From Owenia fusiformis (lineage: Eukaryota; Annelida; Polychaeta; Sabellida; Oweniidae): 64,000 nucleotides of DNA. Positions 31,637 through 45,600 of this stretch are shown in pieces (within the stretch, counting starts at the first letter, position 1; each line of letters opens with the position of its first letter). The DNA lies in contig CAIIXF020000005.1 in assembly GCA_903813345.2 (NCBI GenBank), positions 7,257,375-7,321,374 of the forward strand, given 5' to 3'. The position numbers and the translations under genes were made by a program. The notes under the pieces were generated by a model. That model worked only from the letters and a program-made list of their open reading frames with translations, was not told the DNA's origin and ran no database searches.

Positions 31637-33380
31637 ATACAGCAATGCACTGTTCATGTACAATAGACCAATATATTGCTCCTATACAATACAGCAATGC
31701 ACTGTTCATGTACAACAGACCAATATATTGCTCCTATACAATACAGCAATGCACTGTTCATGTACAATAGACCAATATATTGCTCCTATACAATACAGCA
31801 ATGCACTGTTCATGTACAACAGACCAATATATTGCTCCTATACAATACAGCAATGCACTGTTCATGTACAATAGACCAATATATTGCTCCTATACAATAC
31901 AGCAATGCACTGTTCATGTACAACAGACCAATATATTGCTCCTATACAATACAGCAATGCACTGTTCATGTACAATAGACCAATATATTGCTCCTATACA
32001 ATACAGCAATGCACTGTTCATGTACAACAGACCAATATATTGCTCCTATACAATACAGCAATGCACTGTTCATGTACAACAGACCAATATATTGCTCCTA
32101 TACAATACAGCAATGCACTGTTCATGTACAACAGACCAATATATTGCTCCTATACAATACAGCAATGCACTGTTCATGTACAACAGACCAATATATTGCT
32201 CCTATACAATACAGCAATGCACTGTTCATGTACAACAGACCAATATAATGCTCCTATACAATACAGCAATGCACTGTTCATGTACAACAGACCAATATAT
32301 TGCTCCTATACAATACAGCAATGCACTGTTCATGTACAATAGACCAATATATTGCTCATATACAATACAGCAATGTACTGTTCATGTACAACAGACCAAT
32401 ATATTGCTCCTATACAATACAGCAATGCACTGTTCATGTACAACAGACCAATATATTGCTCCTATACAATACAGCAATGCACTGTTCATGTACAATAGAC
32501 CAATATATTGCTCCTATACAATACAGCAATGCACTGTTCATGTACAACAGACCAATATATTGCTCCTATACAATACAGCAATGCACTGTTCATGTACAAT
32601 AGACCAATATATTGCTCCTATACAATACAGCAATGCACTGTTCATGTACAACAGACCAATATATTGCTCCTATACAATACAGCAATGCACTGTTCATGTA
32701 CAACAGACCAATATATTGCTCCTATACAATACAGCAATGCACTGTTCATGTACAACAGACCAATATATTGCTCCTATACAATACAGCAATGCACTGTTCA
32801 TGTACAACAGACCAATATATTGCTCCTATACAATACAGCAATGCACTGTTCATGTACAACAGACCAATATAATGCTCCTATACAATACAGCAATGCACTG
32901 TTCATGTACAACAGACCAATATATTGCTCCTATACAATACAGCAATGCACTGTTCATGTACAATAGACCAATATATTGCTCCTATACAATACAGCAATGT
33001 ACTGTTCATGTACAACAGACCAATATATTGCTCCTATACAATACAGCAATGCACTGTTCATGTACAATAGACCAATATATTGCTCCTATACAATACAGCA
33101 ATGCACTGTTCATGTACACCAGACCAATATATTGCTCCTATACAATACAGCAATGTACTGTTCATGTACAACAGACCAATATATTGCTTCTATACAATAC
33201 AGAAATGCACTGTTCATGTACAACAGACCAATATATTGCTCCTATACAATACAGCAATGCACTGTTCATGTACAACAGACCAATATATTGCTCCTATACA
33301 ATACAGCAATGCACTGTTCATGTACAACAGACCAATATATTGCTCATATACAACAAAGCAATGTTCCATTCATAAACAGC
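31637..33380 (+). repeat. 52-bp satellite, about 33 copies, with a 624-bp higher-order duplication
   Basis: Unit: CAGCAATGCACTGTTCATGT + ACAAYAGACCAATATATTGC + TCCTATACAATA. The pattern of unit variants (AATAGA versus AACAGA, a TATAATG variant, a GTACTG variant) repeats after 12 units: the TATAATG variant recurs at 32241 and 32865, exactly 624 bp apart. Units contain the palindrome CAATATATTG and the hairpin CTGTT-CATGTAC-AACAG. All three plus-strand frames are free of stops, producing a meaningless 531-codon ORF. The last unit decays at 33340-33380. Confidence 0.97.
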
Positions 33381-36281
33381 AAAGCAATAATGTAAGCACC
33401 AAGTGAGGTGTGACTGTTCCAGAAATGGACCCCTGAGCAGAGCATTATTTTTACTTTACAATTACACATATCTCTTTATACAATTACACACATCTCTGTA
33501 TACAATTACACATACATACAGATCTGATTCTTGTCTACAATCAACTACAGCAAAATATATTCCAAATTAACATAAATAAAAATAACAATAAAAATGCTAC
33601 AATAAATCTATCTACATATAATACCTACAATTTTGACACCATATAAGGCATGTAATTATGCGTCAATAAAAATAAAGCAGGGTCCGCATCTTTCAACTCC
33701 ATGTTACATGCGAGAGGTAACATATTTTAACAACTGGCCCCCTTATGAAATATGATAACAGATAAGTACAATCATCTGTAAATTATACAAATATTTATGT
33801 GTTTGATTGTTACACTACATGCCTAGGCAATATACATATTTTAAACACACAGTAAAACCATGATGGAAGAACACACATATTAGTGTTCAGTTTGCACGTG
33901 TTTTACTGTAGCTAATATTTTTGTAAAAATCTGTATTTTACCAAGACATGTAGCAAGTCAGAGCCAGCTCTGGATGGACACCTCATAATGAGGAGTATGT
34001 ATGTAGCTGTGATGAGATAACATTTCCAAATAATTTCATGAAAAAAGAATGTCCTAAACCAAATTGTCATCAGTCATAGATCTTGTTCTTGTAAATGACC
34101 AAAGTAGAAAGTCATTAATTTTGCTTTTAAGAAACTTTCAAGAGAACTCTAAATGACAAAAGTAGAAAATTTTAATTTGGCTTCTAAGAAACTTTTAAGA
34201 GAAATCTAAAAAAGACATAAGTAGAAATTTTTAATTTTTTAAAGAGAACTCTATCATTATTTGTGAGTGTTCTAATACCACTATCAAGAAGTAGGATTTC
34301 TTCAACATAGGTGGCGTGTTAATGAAACATGTGATCATTACTCCATGAGTAATTCTAATTATAATGGAATTCCTTTACCATGAAATCATTTAGAAATAGG
34401 AACAGATCTACTAGCTACATACATGCTATCTACCTAATCATATATTTACACCATACATCTAATGTCACACGACAACATACACTACCATATAACTTTCAAA
34501 TAATAATGTCTTAATATGGGGGAGCAGGATTACTATAGTAACCTATCTTATGGGATAGCAGAGGTACAAATATAAATTATTATGGGATGGCACGAATACA
34601 AATCCTGGGACTGCAGTAAAATTAAAAAATTATTGGATGGCAGAAATAAAAACTCAACATTATAACCATCTATTTAGCAGCACAAAATAAACAGATAAAT
34701 ATAAATTAAAGTTATATTGAAAATTAGTAAAATAAAATTTCTATTGATATTCTGAAGGGAATCAGGTATCTTGATATCCAATGTACAGAAAGAATGTCAA
34801 TATCTATTAATAGTCACATCATTTTACATTCTTATACAGGGTGACCCAAAAAATGTAACCTACTATTTTTTAATAAATTTGTTCATAATGATTGAATATT
34901 CTCACATTTCTTGTGATTTAAAATTTGGGTTGGATTGCTATCACTTAATTGGAGTATCTGATTGGTTGGAACTTCCTGAATGGCATCATCTCACGGGGAG
35001 TAAGTCAACCCCTTTTTATATTCTATATACTTACTGACTCCCGTGCGTCATACCAAGCAAGACATGACAGTGAAAAAATTTACATCCAGGAAGCAGTAAA
35101 ATCAACCGTAATCAAATAGACAATCAATCAGCTAGCGGTAATAATGAGGTTCACTTGAAAAGAATCATTTATTACGGAGAAAGGAGTTTGGTAATGGACT
35201 CAATGATAGCATTACATTAAATAAAGAGGTTTCAAGATATAAAATTAAGCCAAAATACAAAATAATAGGAAATGTAGACTTTAATACTCTGAAGTAACAT
35301 AAAGTGTTTATGAGTAGCCCTTGTTATGTCATAATACATTCAATTATCCACTCTGGAGCAATGTTAATTTATCTGAAGTCGAGGTTTAGTTTTGGGTTTA
35401 GAGCCTACTACTCCAATACTCTCTGAATTGAACTGACCATTTTACAATATTGCATTCAACCAATGGTAGAGCAGTAGATGAGCCAGGCATATACAAATAC
35501 ATATAAAGTTGAACACGTACTTCGAAAAATTGTTCCACTTGGGAGGTGTTCTACTTGTAGAGGTTCATTTAACATTAAGTCATTTGGTCTTGTAGGGATT
35601 CTGAAAAGTGTTCCAGTAACAGAGGTGTTCTACTTTACAAGTTTCTCTGCATGGAGAAGCTACTTCTGGCTACCACTGGCTCATACTGGGTTGACTGTTC
35701 CCAACTCGTAACTTTGCTGTTACGGAAAAGTAACTGGTTGGGGAATAGTGTGGATTGACGAGTTAAGAGATTTGTCAACAATGTAAAAGACAGTGAGTTA
35801 AAGAGTAGCTTCAGGCTGGTAAGCTTGACTTACAAAGATGAACAATTCTTAGAGTAATTCTTCGGAATTATAATGAAATGTAACTATGTTCCACAAATAT
35901 CACGACAGAGTTTGAATATTCAGGTGACCTTAAAAACCGCAATAACGATAATATATCTATCCAATTATCATTACGATAATGTCAGAACTGTATACATAGG
36001 GCTTAATCATAATGTTAAATTTTGCGTTTTTGATTGAAATGTTAGAACTGAAGAACCTCAACTTGTATTTTAGAACTAATCCTTTAGAATATTTCTGCCA
36101 TGCGCTTCTAATTCATCTCAACTATGTCAGGTTCGTCAAAACTTGTATTATTTGAGTTATTAGTGTCTCCATTTAGGAGTAATTTAAGGGGTGATTTAGG
36201 CGTTATCTTGGGTGTATGTTGTATGCTAACATTAGGCGTAGTCTGATTTAGGTAGGGGGCGCCTCTAGTATGATGGTCCCT
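33381..36281. other. Intergenic sequence between satellite and sarcospan-like gene
   Basis: No gene seen. It contains ACAATTACACAT short repeats (33459-33510), a lone CAGGGTGACCC terminus (34837) and a diverged piece of the pogo-like MITE (about 35519-35650). The right part presumably includes the 3' UTR of the minus-strand gene ending at 36282. Confidence 0.5.
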
Positions 36282-36647
36282 CTAGGGGTGGTCTGGCACA
36301 CTAGCACTGTACGAATAAAATCTCAAACCCGAGTGAAAATCCCTATATCGGCTTTTCCATAAAAGTCCGACAAACCACATTGAAACTCCACTTCCAATTG
36401 AGTTCAGCGCACATAATAATATTAAATAATCTTTGATGCTTGTCATGACAACATCGCAACTTTCAACTTCGTTGAAATCGTAAGTTTTTGTATCTTGTTC
36501 ACACCGACATGTCTGAGTGATTGTGCTATTTGTGCCAATGTTTGTGCACTCATTAAAACTGGCGATCATGTTTGCTGGAATTCCACAGAATACGCTGGAG
36601 ACCATACAGACGAACAGACAGCAGAATGATAGTAGAAAACACGTCGA
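36282..36647 (-). CDS. SSPN: Sarcospan-like last exon: TM3, large loop, TM4
   Basis: This exon is 366 nt (121 codons plus stop), phase 0 at the TATATTTTCAG acceptor. It reads STCFLLSFCCLFVCMVSSVF (helix), a cysteine-rich loop with NST and other sequons, YLILLCALNSIGSGVSMWFV (helix), and LLWKSRYRDFHSGLRFYS just after it. Cysteine placement follows human sarcospan. Confidence 0.75.
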   Translation of the reverse strand, partial: STCFLLSFCCLFVCMVSSVFCGIPANMIASFNECTNIGTNSTITQTCRCEQDTKTYDFNEVESCDVVMTSIKDYLILLCALNSIGSGVSMWFVGLLWKSRYRDFHSGLRFYSYSASVPDHP

Positions 36648-39600
36648 CTGAAAATATAAAACAATCATGCATTAAAATCACAATTGTGACTTTCAAAGCC
36701 TTTACTTAAGCTTCTCTGATGTATTTGGAAAAGATGGACTCAAAATGCAAAACTTTTGCATAACTGAAGTGATTTGTTTTTGGATAACATGTATTATAAA
36801 AATATTATGTCACTGTATTGCAGGTTATTGTATCATCGATGATAATGATTCGTTGTAAGTGCATTGTTATAGCCTGAAATTGTACAATACTTCAATTATA
36901 CAATATTATGATAAACTTCTGGTGGTTACATTATAATCATGTCTAGATTTTCATCCCAAGTAGTATCCTTAGTAAAATTCAAGACACATGTAACTTCCCA
37001 AAAGTTAATCAGCTCAAAAATCCAACACAGCTGTAAAAATTTGAATTGAATCTAACAAAAGGTTTTCTTGATTCTTGATGATAAAGAATATAGAAAAAAC
37101 AATCTGCATTATAGAACACAAAGAAGCTGTACTTTGAACTGAATCTGATAAGCGAATCTGAAAATGAGATAAAAAATATCCAAAATGCCTTCTCTTGGAT
37201 CCATAAAATTTCAAGTTAAATGAAGTTTCCTTGCTAAAGTAATGATGGTTTCTTTTTCCGAGAAACATTAAGCCTAACCTTAACGTCCTCTAATAGGAAA
37301 CTAATGATACTGAAACTGAATGCTTTTCATTATAATTACTTACTGGTACTGAAATTAGTGACATCTGACATCTGAGAGAGATTGCCAAATACTAGTATAA
37401 ACCCAAATGCCAAATATAAACCAAAGTAAGCCCTGGGCAGGGGAAAGAACATCATAAATGGCCATATGAAAATGCAGACTAGAATGCAACTTCAATGGCA
37501 TATAACAAACTCAATTTTCTCAAGTCAGTAAATTGCTAATTTCAAAAAATGAATTTAGAGACAAGAACTTGAATCTTGATGACCATATTAAGTGAGACAA
37601 GATTCTACCAGTCAATCTATAAGTGAAACCAAGCCTGTGACCCCCTAATAGTCTGAATACGAAGACCAAATGCCTAAATTAATTGTTAATGAAATTAAAA
37701 CTGGAAGTCCAGTATAAAAAGCTCTATAAAACAGTATATATCTTACCACCTATCCACTATTCAATTATATGGTACAACTATTCAATAATATGATACAACT
37801 ATTCAATAATATGGTGCAACTTATCAATTATATGGTCCAATACAGTCATATGTGCAATACAGGATGATTTGGTTCTACACATATGAGACATCCCCTTAAT
37901 CCAACTCCTCTTAATTGTTCTCCTTTGGGGAACAAGCCTGAATACTAAATGTCTCTAACAGGAAGTGAACTTGGGACCTTTTAATCCAGGAGTTGCTCAA
38001 AATATATTTGCAGCTTAAGCTTTTTACCTAGGACTGCTATAATAATGATTCATCATATTGTAGGACATGGTTACTATATCGCTCCATGCTGACAAATCTA
38101 ACTGGGGGAGTAATCAGTAAATGGTTAACTATATTTGGGGATGGATGCCCGTTAATAGATGGGGGCAATTTCAATTGTAACAAGGCATCAACATGCAAAA
38201 TGCCACTACCTGCCATTTGTTACAGACTCCAAATGCCAAACGCCAACCACCAAATGCAAACCATCAAAAAACATTCTTAAACATGTTCTTCATTTGGAAT
38301 GAATTTTTGGTGAATTAATATGACGTAATATTGTTTTTATTTAATTGTTTTGTAGTGCTTCAGTTATACAGTTGAAAAAGGATCCAGACAGGATCCGAAA
38401 CGTCCTGGTTAGTAAAATAAAGGCTGTGAAAAGAAGAAAAAATATTTTTGTCATCTAAAAACAATTAGAGATTATAACAATTTGTCACCACTTCTGGTGG
38501 TGGTGGTATAATAAATAAAGTTTTGACACAACATTTAGAAAATACTAATATGTTCCCTTAAGGTGTTGGGCCAACCTGACCGCTGTCAAGATGTAATTTA
38601 GAATTTAATGACACTAAGTGAGTCTCCCTATTTCTAATATATTTCATTAATTTGTAAACACGCAATACGCCACTGATTGCTAATCTAATAGCCCTGCAGA
38701 ATCAATAGGGCTGATTGTGAGAGTATGTATGCAATGTCTACATTTTCTTCATCTACGTATAGGTTACTCACTTTCAAAATCAAAACTGCCAGTTTGGCAC
38801 AGGTAGGAAAACTTGTGGCGCCACCTATGAACTATTGAAGTATAAGGCCTGAAACTTGAAACACTTTTTGATTTGGCCTTCAATTTTCAAATCAAATCTG
38901 AACTCCTGGAAATCTGAAAATGATTTTGAAAAAAATTAGGTCACTTTGAAGCAAGTTGAAAATTTGCTTATTGACCAACTTCTGAACTCTCATAATTGGT
39001 GCAATTATTTTGAAAATAGTGAATTATTAAAATGTGCAGACTACGAAAAGGAAAATATATGGGGTATATTCCAAGTTTCAGTTGAAAATATTGATCTGTA
39101 GTCCTAAAGTTAGATGATACTTTTTGTGACATCATTTAACTACCTTGATATCTGACCCATTGGAAATTCAAATTTTACCTTTTCTGATGCCTAATGTCTT
39201 CTGTAACCCAGTTGACCTAATTTTGAATCCTAAAAAATGATTTGAAAATCCCAATAAAAAAATTACCTTTCATAACAACAAAATTGACAAAACTTTGACA
39301 AAATTAATAGGAGGCATTCTCATCATAAAACAAAATACAACAAGGGATCTACCACATCAGGAAAATAAAGATTAATAGAAAAAATAGAAAAATATAGAAA
39401 AGGCGCTATCAATGAAAGGAAAGATTTATGAATCATCCGGATATTGAATACATACAAACTAAGATGAGTTCGTTGGCAAGAAAATAGATTGTTTACATCT
39501 TTAGTACTCTGTTATAAATCCCTTTTCTGGTAATAAATCACAGGAAAGATTAGAGATTTTAAGGACAAATTCATAAATCATCCAATACCATGATGGTGTG

Positions 39601-42600
39601 ACAGCTTGCTTGGTATCATTCTATGATAAAACCCGACATTTACCCTCTCATGAACGGAACAAGATGTTTCATTTACCATCCTAAATATATATCTAACAAC
39701 AGAGCATATTTTCCATTTATGTTTCACTATGTACATCGGTTCCAGAAGAATACACAAAGAAATAAAAACATGATATAAAGATAAGATAAAAGAACTGGAT
39801 AAAATAGCCTGTAAGGTTTTTGGTATTGGTTATTCTAGCTCATAAATTTCCCGCACGGTTGACTGAATATTGTCCATTTGATAATTTGCTGGGAAGTCAA
39901 TAATTTGGCAGTTGCAAACAATGTTGACGCATTCAATAACTGTTTATGCCTTCATGTGGAAAGATATCTCTAATTACAAACCTTGAGCAATTGTATGAGT
40001 GTGTATATCTGCTTGTGGGAATTACTGTTAAAATGAAATGGGAAAGGGAAAATGGGAAAATAAGAAAACATGAAAGTTTGGAAAAATATGGAAGTTGGGA
40101 TGAATATGGCAGGTGGGAAGATCATGGAAAATAGGAAGAATATGAAAGTTGGGAAGAAAAAAGAAGGTGGAAAAACATGAAAGTTGCGAAGAACATGGAA
40201 GGTGGGCAGGACATGGAAGGCGGGAAGAAGATGGAAGGTGGGCAGAACATGGAGGGTGGGAAGAATAGGAAGGTGGGCAGAACATGGAAGGTAGGAAGAA
40301 TAGGAAGGTGGGCAGAAAATGGAAGGTGGGCATAACATGGAAGGTGGGAAGAATAGGAAGTTGGGAAGAACAAGGAAGATGGGAAGAACATGAGAGTTAG
40401 GAAGAACATGGAAGGAGGGAAAAAACCCAGAAGGTGGGAAGAACATGGAAGTTGTATAAAACATGGTAGGAAGAACATATAAAGGAGGGCAGAACATGGA
40501 ACGTGGGAAGAATATGGAAGTTGGGAAGAACATGAAAGGGAGGGAGAACATAGAAGGTGTGAAGATGAGGAAGGTGGAAAAGGAAAGTGAACAAAGGACT
40601 CAAAAAGGGTAACAATTAGAACAGAATTTGATAAATAAACTATATGAAGATGGGGGGTGGGGCACATGTGAAAGGCTGACAAGAAAACAACCTAAAATTC
40701 AACATCTAGAGCAACAGCAACATACCATAGTTCCTAAGGCCCATAATCAAAATGACTTTATTTTGTGTTAATTTCCGAAGCTTACTTAAAGTAGACGCCC
40801 AAGAGACCAGGGAATTTATGAGAGCAACTAAACCGAATGAATCAGGCTAATGAATTGGGTCTTCATAACTTTATCCTAGCCAGCGTAGACATTCAGCACA
40901 ATTAAGTCAATGATAAAGAATGAACATGTCTACCAAATAGGCTTTGGGCCAGCCCTTGATTTGTAGTATTGAATTGGAATTTTGGGGACCATGTTAATTA
41001 CATGCCAAAATGCATTTCTCATCCAACTATGTATTTAATTAAGTAAAATACCCCCTGTGAGCTCCTCTGAGACAAACATGGGTTCATTGAAAACAGTTCA
41101 TAACTTTTCAAATACTTTTCAGTAAAACCTGTCTAATTGGAACATATTTAGCACCTCTAAAAAGTGTTCCACTTAGGAGGTGTTCCATTAACAGAGGTAT
41201 TCCATTTCTAGAGGTGTTCCACTTTACAGGTTTCACTGTACATCCAAACAATCCCATTTCTTAATGTATTCACTTGTTTAAAAATTCTGTATAAATTGTT
41301 AATTCAAATCTTGGAGAATAATCAATTCAGAAAAACTTGATTTACAGTATATGCTGAGTAAATAGAAATGAAATACCACACTTGTGTCAACAAATATCAT
41401 TCAGAGATCAATTTCTGTACTTAAGATGCTACTCTACGGACCAATGAATTCATCAATTCAAGCTTCATAAAGTATAGCACAGAACCTAATCATGTCATGG
41501 AACACTAACGTGTCATAACAATCGAAGATAAACTACATTATAAGATTTATTTTACTATTTTGTCTTGTGTCAAATAAGGTAGCGACCCAAAAGGCACCCC
41601 CAAGGGGGACTTTTACGGAAATCGTCATTAACTCATTTTGACAGTTGTAATTTTCTCTTATGGAACAAGATGTTTGGATGTTATTGCATTTTCAGTAGAG
41701 GGAATCAAACCCTGTACTTAATACCCACGGCAAGTGTTTTTCAAGGGATTATTTTCTGGATAGTATTAATTTAGAAGTAATATGTCATGAGGTCATTATT
41801 TAAAAATATTAAGGAAAATAGTGGAATCGGTAACAAATGACTCCAAATATGTAAAAGCAAGAAAATCAAAGTGTTCATTCGATCAAATGTTAGAGAGAAA
41901 TAGAATAGAATAGAAGAGAAAGGAATAGAATAGAATAGAAGAGAAATAGAATAGAATAGAAGATAAGAGAAAAGAATGACGTGTCGCAAAAAGGTCGCGC
42001 ACGCATTGTTACACATTTTTCGCTTTTTAACACCACAGAATGTGACGTTTTTTGAGAAAAATGTACACATATGGAAATCCTTTCGTCCTCCACATTTGCC
42101 TCTATATCTCAAAATATTTAAGGCGAATAACTCTGATATCGTATATGTATTAACAATGGAATAGGAGCATCATAAAACACGAATCAATTGATATTTTAGG
42201 TGAAAGAAATATATGTGTTGCTGTGCTTGAAAATAGGCGAATGGCGTAAAATAGCCTTATCTTAATGAATTTTGAAAACCTTTCATCCTCCACTTTTCCA
42301 CATACAACAGAAAACACATACTTTTGCGAACAAAATAAACAATTTATTAATAAACTAGAGTTTAAGAGCAAAATAATCATGTATGTTTTATTAAAAATTG
42401 ATCTCGTATTTTTTCTTTAATGTACACCTGAAAAGTTGAAGGTAACAAAAAATGAGCAAAAAAGGTCGCTGTCAACAGATTCTATTTTTCAAACTCTATG
42501 ACGTCACAATATGGGACGCTTACTAAAATTCATCCTTTGAAATAAAACTTCCATCTACTTTTATCAAGACGAAAAATAAGTATAATAGTCATATATTGTA

Positions 42601-45600
42601 TGAGTTATGAGCGTTTAAAGACGAAAAATAATTCAAAATGTAACGTATCAACAGGGGATATTTGCCAGATGTTTTGGTAAAAAAGAATGCGCAAGAATCG
42701 TGAACGGAGTGTAGTTGATCTAAAAACTTAAACGAAACAGCTTTTAAATGATATATAACTTTAATTAGAATATTATCTTATAATCCGGGGAATCAAAGTT
42801 ACATTCACGCGATACCCTTAAAAAACAAATGCGCCACCTTTTTGCGACATGTCAATAGAATAGAGAAGGACAGAGAGAAAAACAAACTGTTGGCAAAAAG
42901 CTTTGAAGTTAACAAATGTCAATGCCCATATAATCTATCACATAAGTTGTCAGTTGTCATGTATTTTATCAGATCAATTAACCCATTAATTAAGTTATTG
43001 ATGAATTATTTAAGCCTATATCAATGACATGGATGATCAACTGATATGTTCAGGAGACGTGATCATACTGCATGGTGCACACTGTATATACCCAGCCTAT
43101 TGCCAGGTTAACTTTAGGTCTACTTTAATAGGTTAACTTTCAGTGAGTCTATAATGCTTTCAGTCCATTTTAGGTCTATGTCCTATAGGCAAGATTTAAA
43201 CCTCAATTTCAGGGTAAAATTATCTCATTGGTAAACTTGTATCAAGACCCTCTACTATAGCTTCTCATTCTCTCTAACAAGATTAGTGTTATTCCATATA
43301 TTCTTTATGAAAATGTGTGTCATCTTATGGTTATCATTATCCCCTTTATGGTATCACTAGCACTTATCCCACATATGTTTCACATTTATATCTGGAAGTA
43401 TCTGGGAGTTATCCCCTCCCTTTATCTCCTTCATGTTATCCCCTGGGATTTCCCACCATATTCATATACAGGGAGTTATCCTATATAAGTTATCTATTCA
43501 CATATCCTGCCTTTGTGATGGAGCAAGCATGATAAGGCAAATATATTCTATATAGATACATGTAGCTTTATTAAGATATCATGACAATACATTATATTTT
43601 TGAACGTACAATCTGTTTATTCAGCTTGGTTTAGCCATTTCTAATGTGAAAACCACAAATAAGGCAAATTTTTTCCTTGTCTGACAATTTATTCACTTAC
43701 TGATCAGTATCATTAATCTCCAAAACCAGTATGATACCTCAGGCCTGTAGCCAGGATTTGCCAAAGGGGGTTCACTTTTTGAAAATTTCCAGGGGGGTTC
43801 ACTTTTGACAATTTTGGTCCAAAAATGACCTAAATCACTTAAAATTGGCTCAGAATGTTGAAAAACTACATGATTTTGAAAGAATTTTTGGCCAGGGGAA
43901 GTTCGCCCGAACCCATCGACCCCCCCCCCCCTGGCTAAGTGCCTGTATCTAATATCTATTATTTGTGCAGACCTTTCTGAATGAAATTCAGACAATGGCT
44001 TCAAGATTGTATCATAATCTCAATAAGATCAAACAGAACATAAGTAGGAAATTTCAACTTGAGGCGAAACTCTTGCAGAATAATGAAACGTCCTTGTTAC
44101 GGTATTAAATCGTGATATGTGATACAGTGATAGAAGCACATAAGTTTAAAATAGATCCTCTTTGTCATGGAGGTTCTTCACCTTACAGCGTCAGTCACCT
44201 GTGATTATGCTGTCAACACTTTAAGTGATTTATCAAGCGCATTTACATTCAATTTGTTCATGCTTTGTCCAGCTTCTACAGACTGTTGTTAATGGTAGCT
44301 TTAAAATGCATTTGCACAGTACATTGAAAATACAAAGGCCTCATATGACTGATATGATTCCTTGAGTTTGTCCTGATGTCTGAAATGTGAAACTCCGAAA
44401 GTGTATTGTTTTTAATAAACAGAAAATTTGAAAAGAGGCAAATTGTACGTTCATTAAGTATATATGACTTCAGTATTCTTTACTTTATATAACTTTTCAG
44501 TTTGTGGTGCAAAAACTTTCAAATTTTCAAAATTTTACTCTTAAAATTCTCTGATTTCCCTCCCCGGATTTTCTCTGACGTAAAATTTTCCAACCATCTT
44601 TCACCATCGTTAGAACAAATTCTGAAATTCCACGGTTTTTCAATTTAGAGACTTTTCCTAGATTCTACAGCAACTCTATATGTTAAAATGGTTGATTTAC
44701 AAGTGCCAAAATTATAATTTTTCAAATTGCAATAAATACCAGCATTCATTTCTGTAGGTTTGCTCACTTTTGCTTTTAGTTCTACAATAAAATGCATAAT
44801 TCAATAATTCACTAGTCAGGATAAATATAAGATGAATCCCTCAAGAAAATATCTATATCTTTCCTCAGGTACCACATTCCCTTGCATTTTGTTGACATCA
44901 ATGATTTCTTCCTCACTGGTGATCCACTCGATTACGCTGGTTACCAAAACGGTTCGTTTTGGTAACAAAATGTCGGAACATCGAAGGTACAATTTTTCTT
45001 TTTTCCTTATTTCACACGTTGTAGGCAGAATTCCCACGACATTTTTAACCAAAAGTGTATCAGTATCATATGCTTAAGAAAATGTACATATTTGCGAACA
45101 AATAGTTCAGAAGACAACAGAATCGTCGATTTAATTACTCACTTAAGTTACATAAACGGTTTTTCAAAAAACGGTTAAGATCTGCACTTTTAACCCAAAC
45201 CGTTTATGTAACTTAAGTGACGAATTAAATCGACGATTCTGTTGTCTTCTGAGCTATTTTTTCGCAAACATGTACATTTTCTATAACATATGATACTGAT
45301 ATACGTTTGTGAGAAAAAATGTCGGGGGGATTCTGCCTACAACGCGTGATATAAGGAAAAAAGAAAAATCGTACATTCGACGTTCTGACATTTTGTTACC
45401 AAAACGGTTCATTTTGGTAACCAGCGTAATCGAGTGGATCACCAGAGTTCCTTGTTACATATCCTAAGGCTTATATCCCCTCCCATATATAACTGATACA
45501 TACTCATACATAATACAGTATCAAATATAAATGGCATGGTCTTGGTGATATGATGCACACTTTTTATGTCACGTTTGCCATTTCCTAAAATATGAAGGGC

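Noticed and set aside
31780-33375. 531-codon plus-strand ORF and its overlapping shorter ORFs
   Set aside because: All are readings of the 52-bp satellite, which lacks stops in every frame; the 52-residue period simply cycles through three frames of the unit.
31637-33380. CRISPR-like array (regular 52-bp repeats)
   Set aside because: Units are contiguous with no unique spacers, and the setting is a eukaryotic genome.
36241-36300. Extension of the sarcospan-like reading frame beyond 36282
   Set aside because: The stop after SVPDHP is clear and the C-terminal length agrees with the family.
39970-40682. Several long minus-strand ORFs rich in Phe, Pro, Ser and Leu
   Set aside because: They translate the pyrimidine strand of the purine minisatellite in three frames at once.
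44816-45077. Overlapping ORFs on both strands
   Set aside because: They lie in one arm of the foldback element and have no conserved domain.
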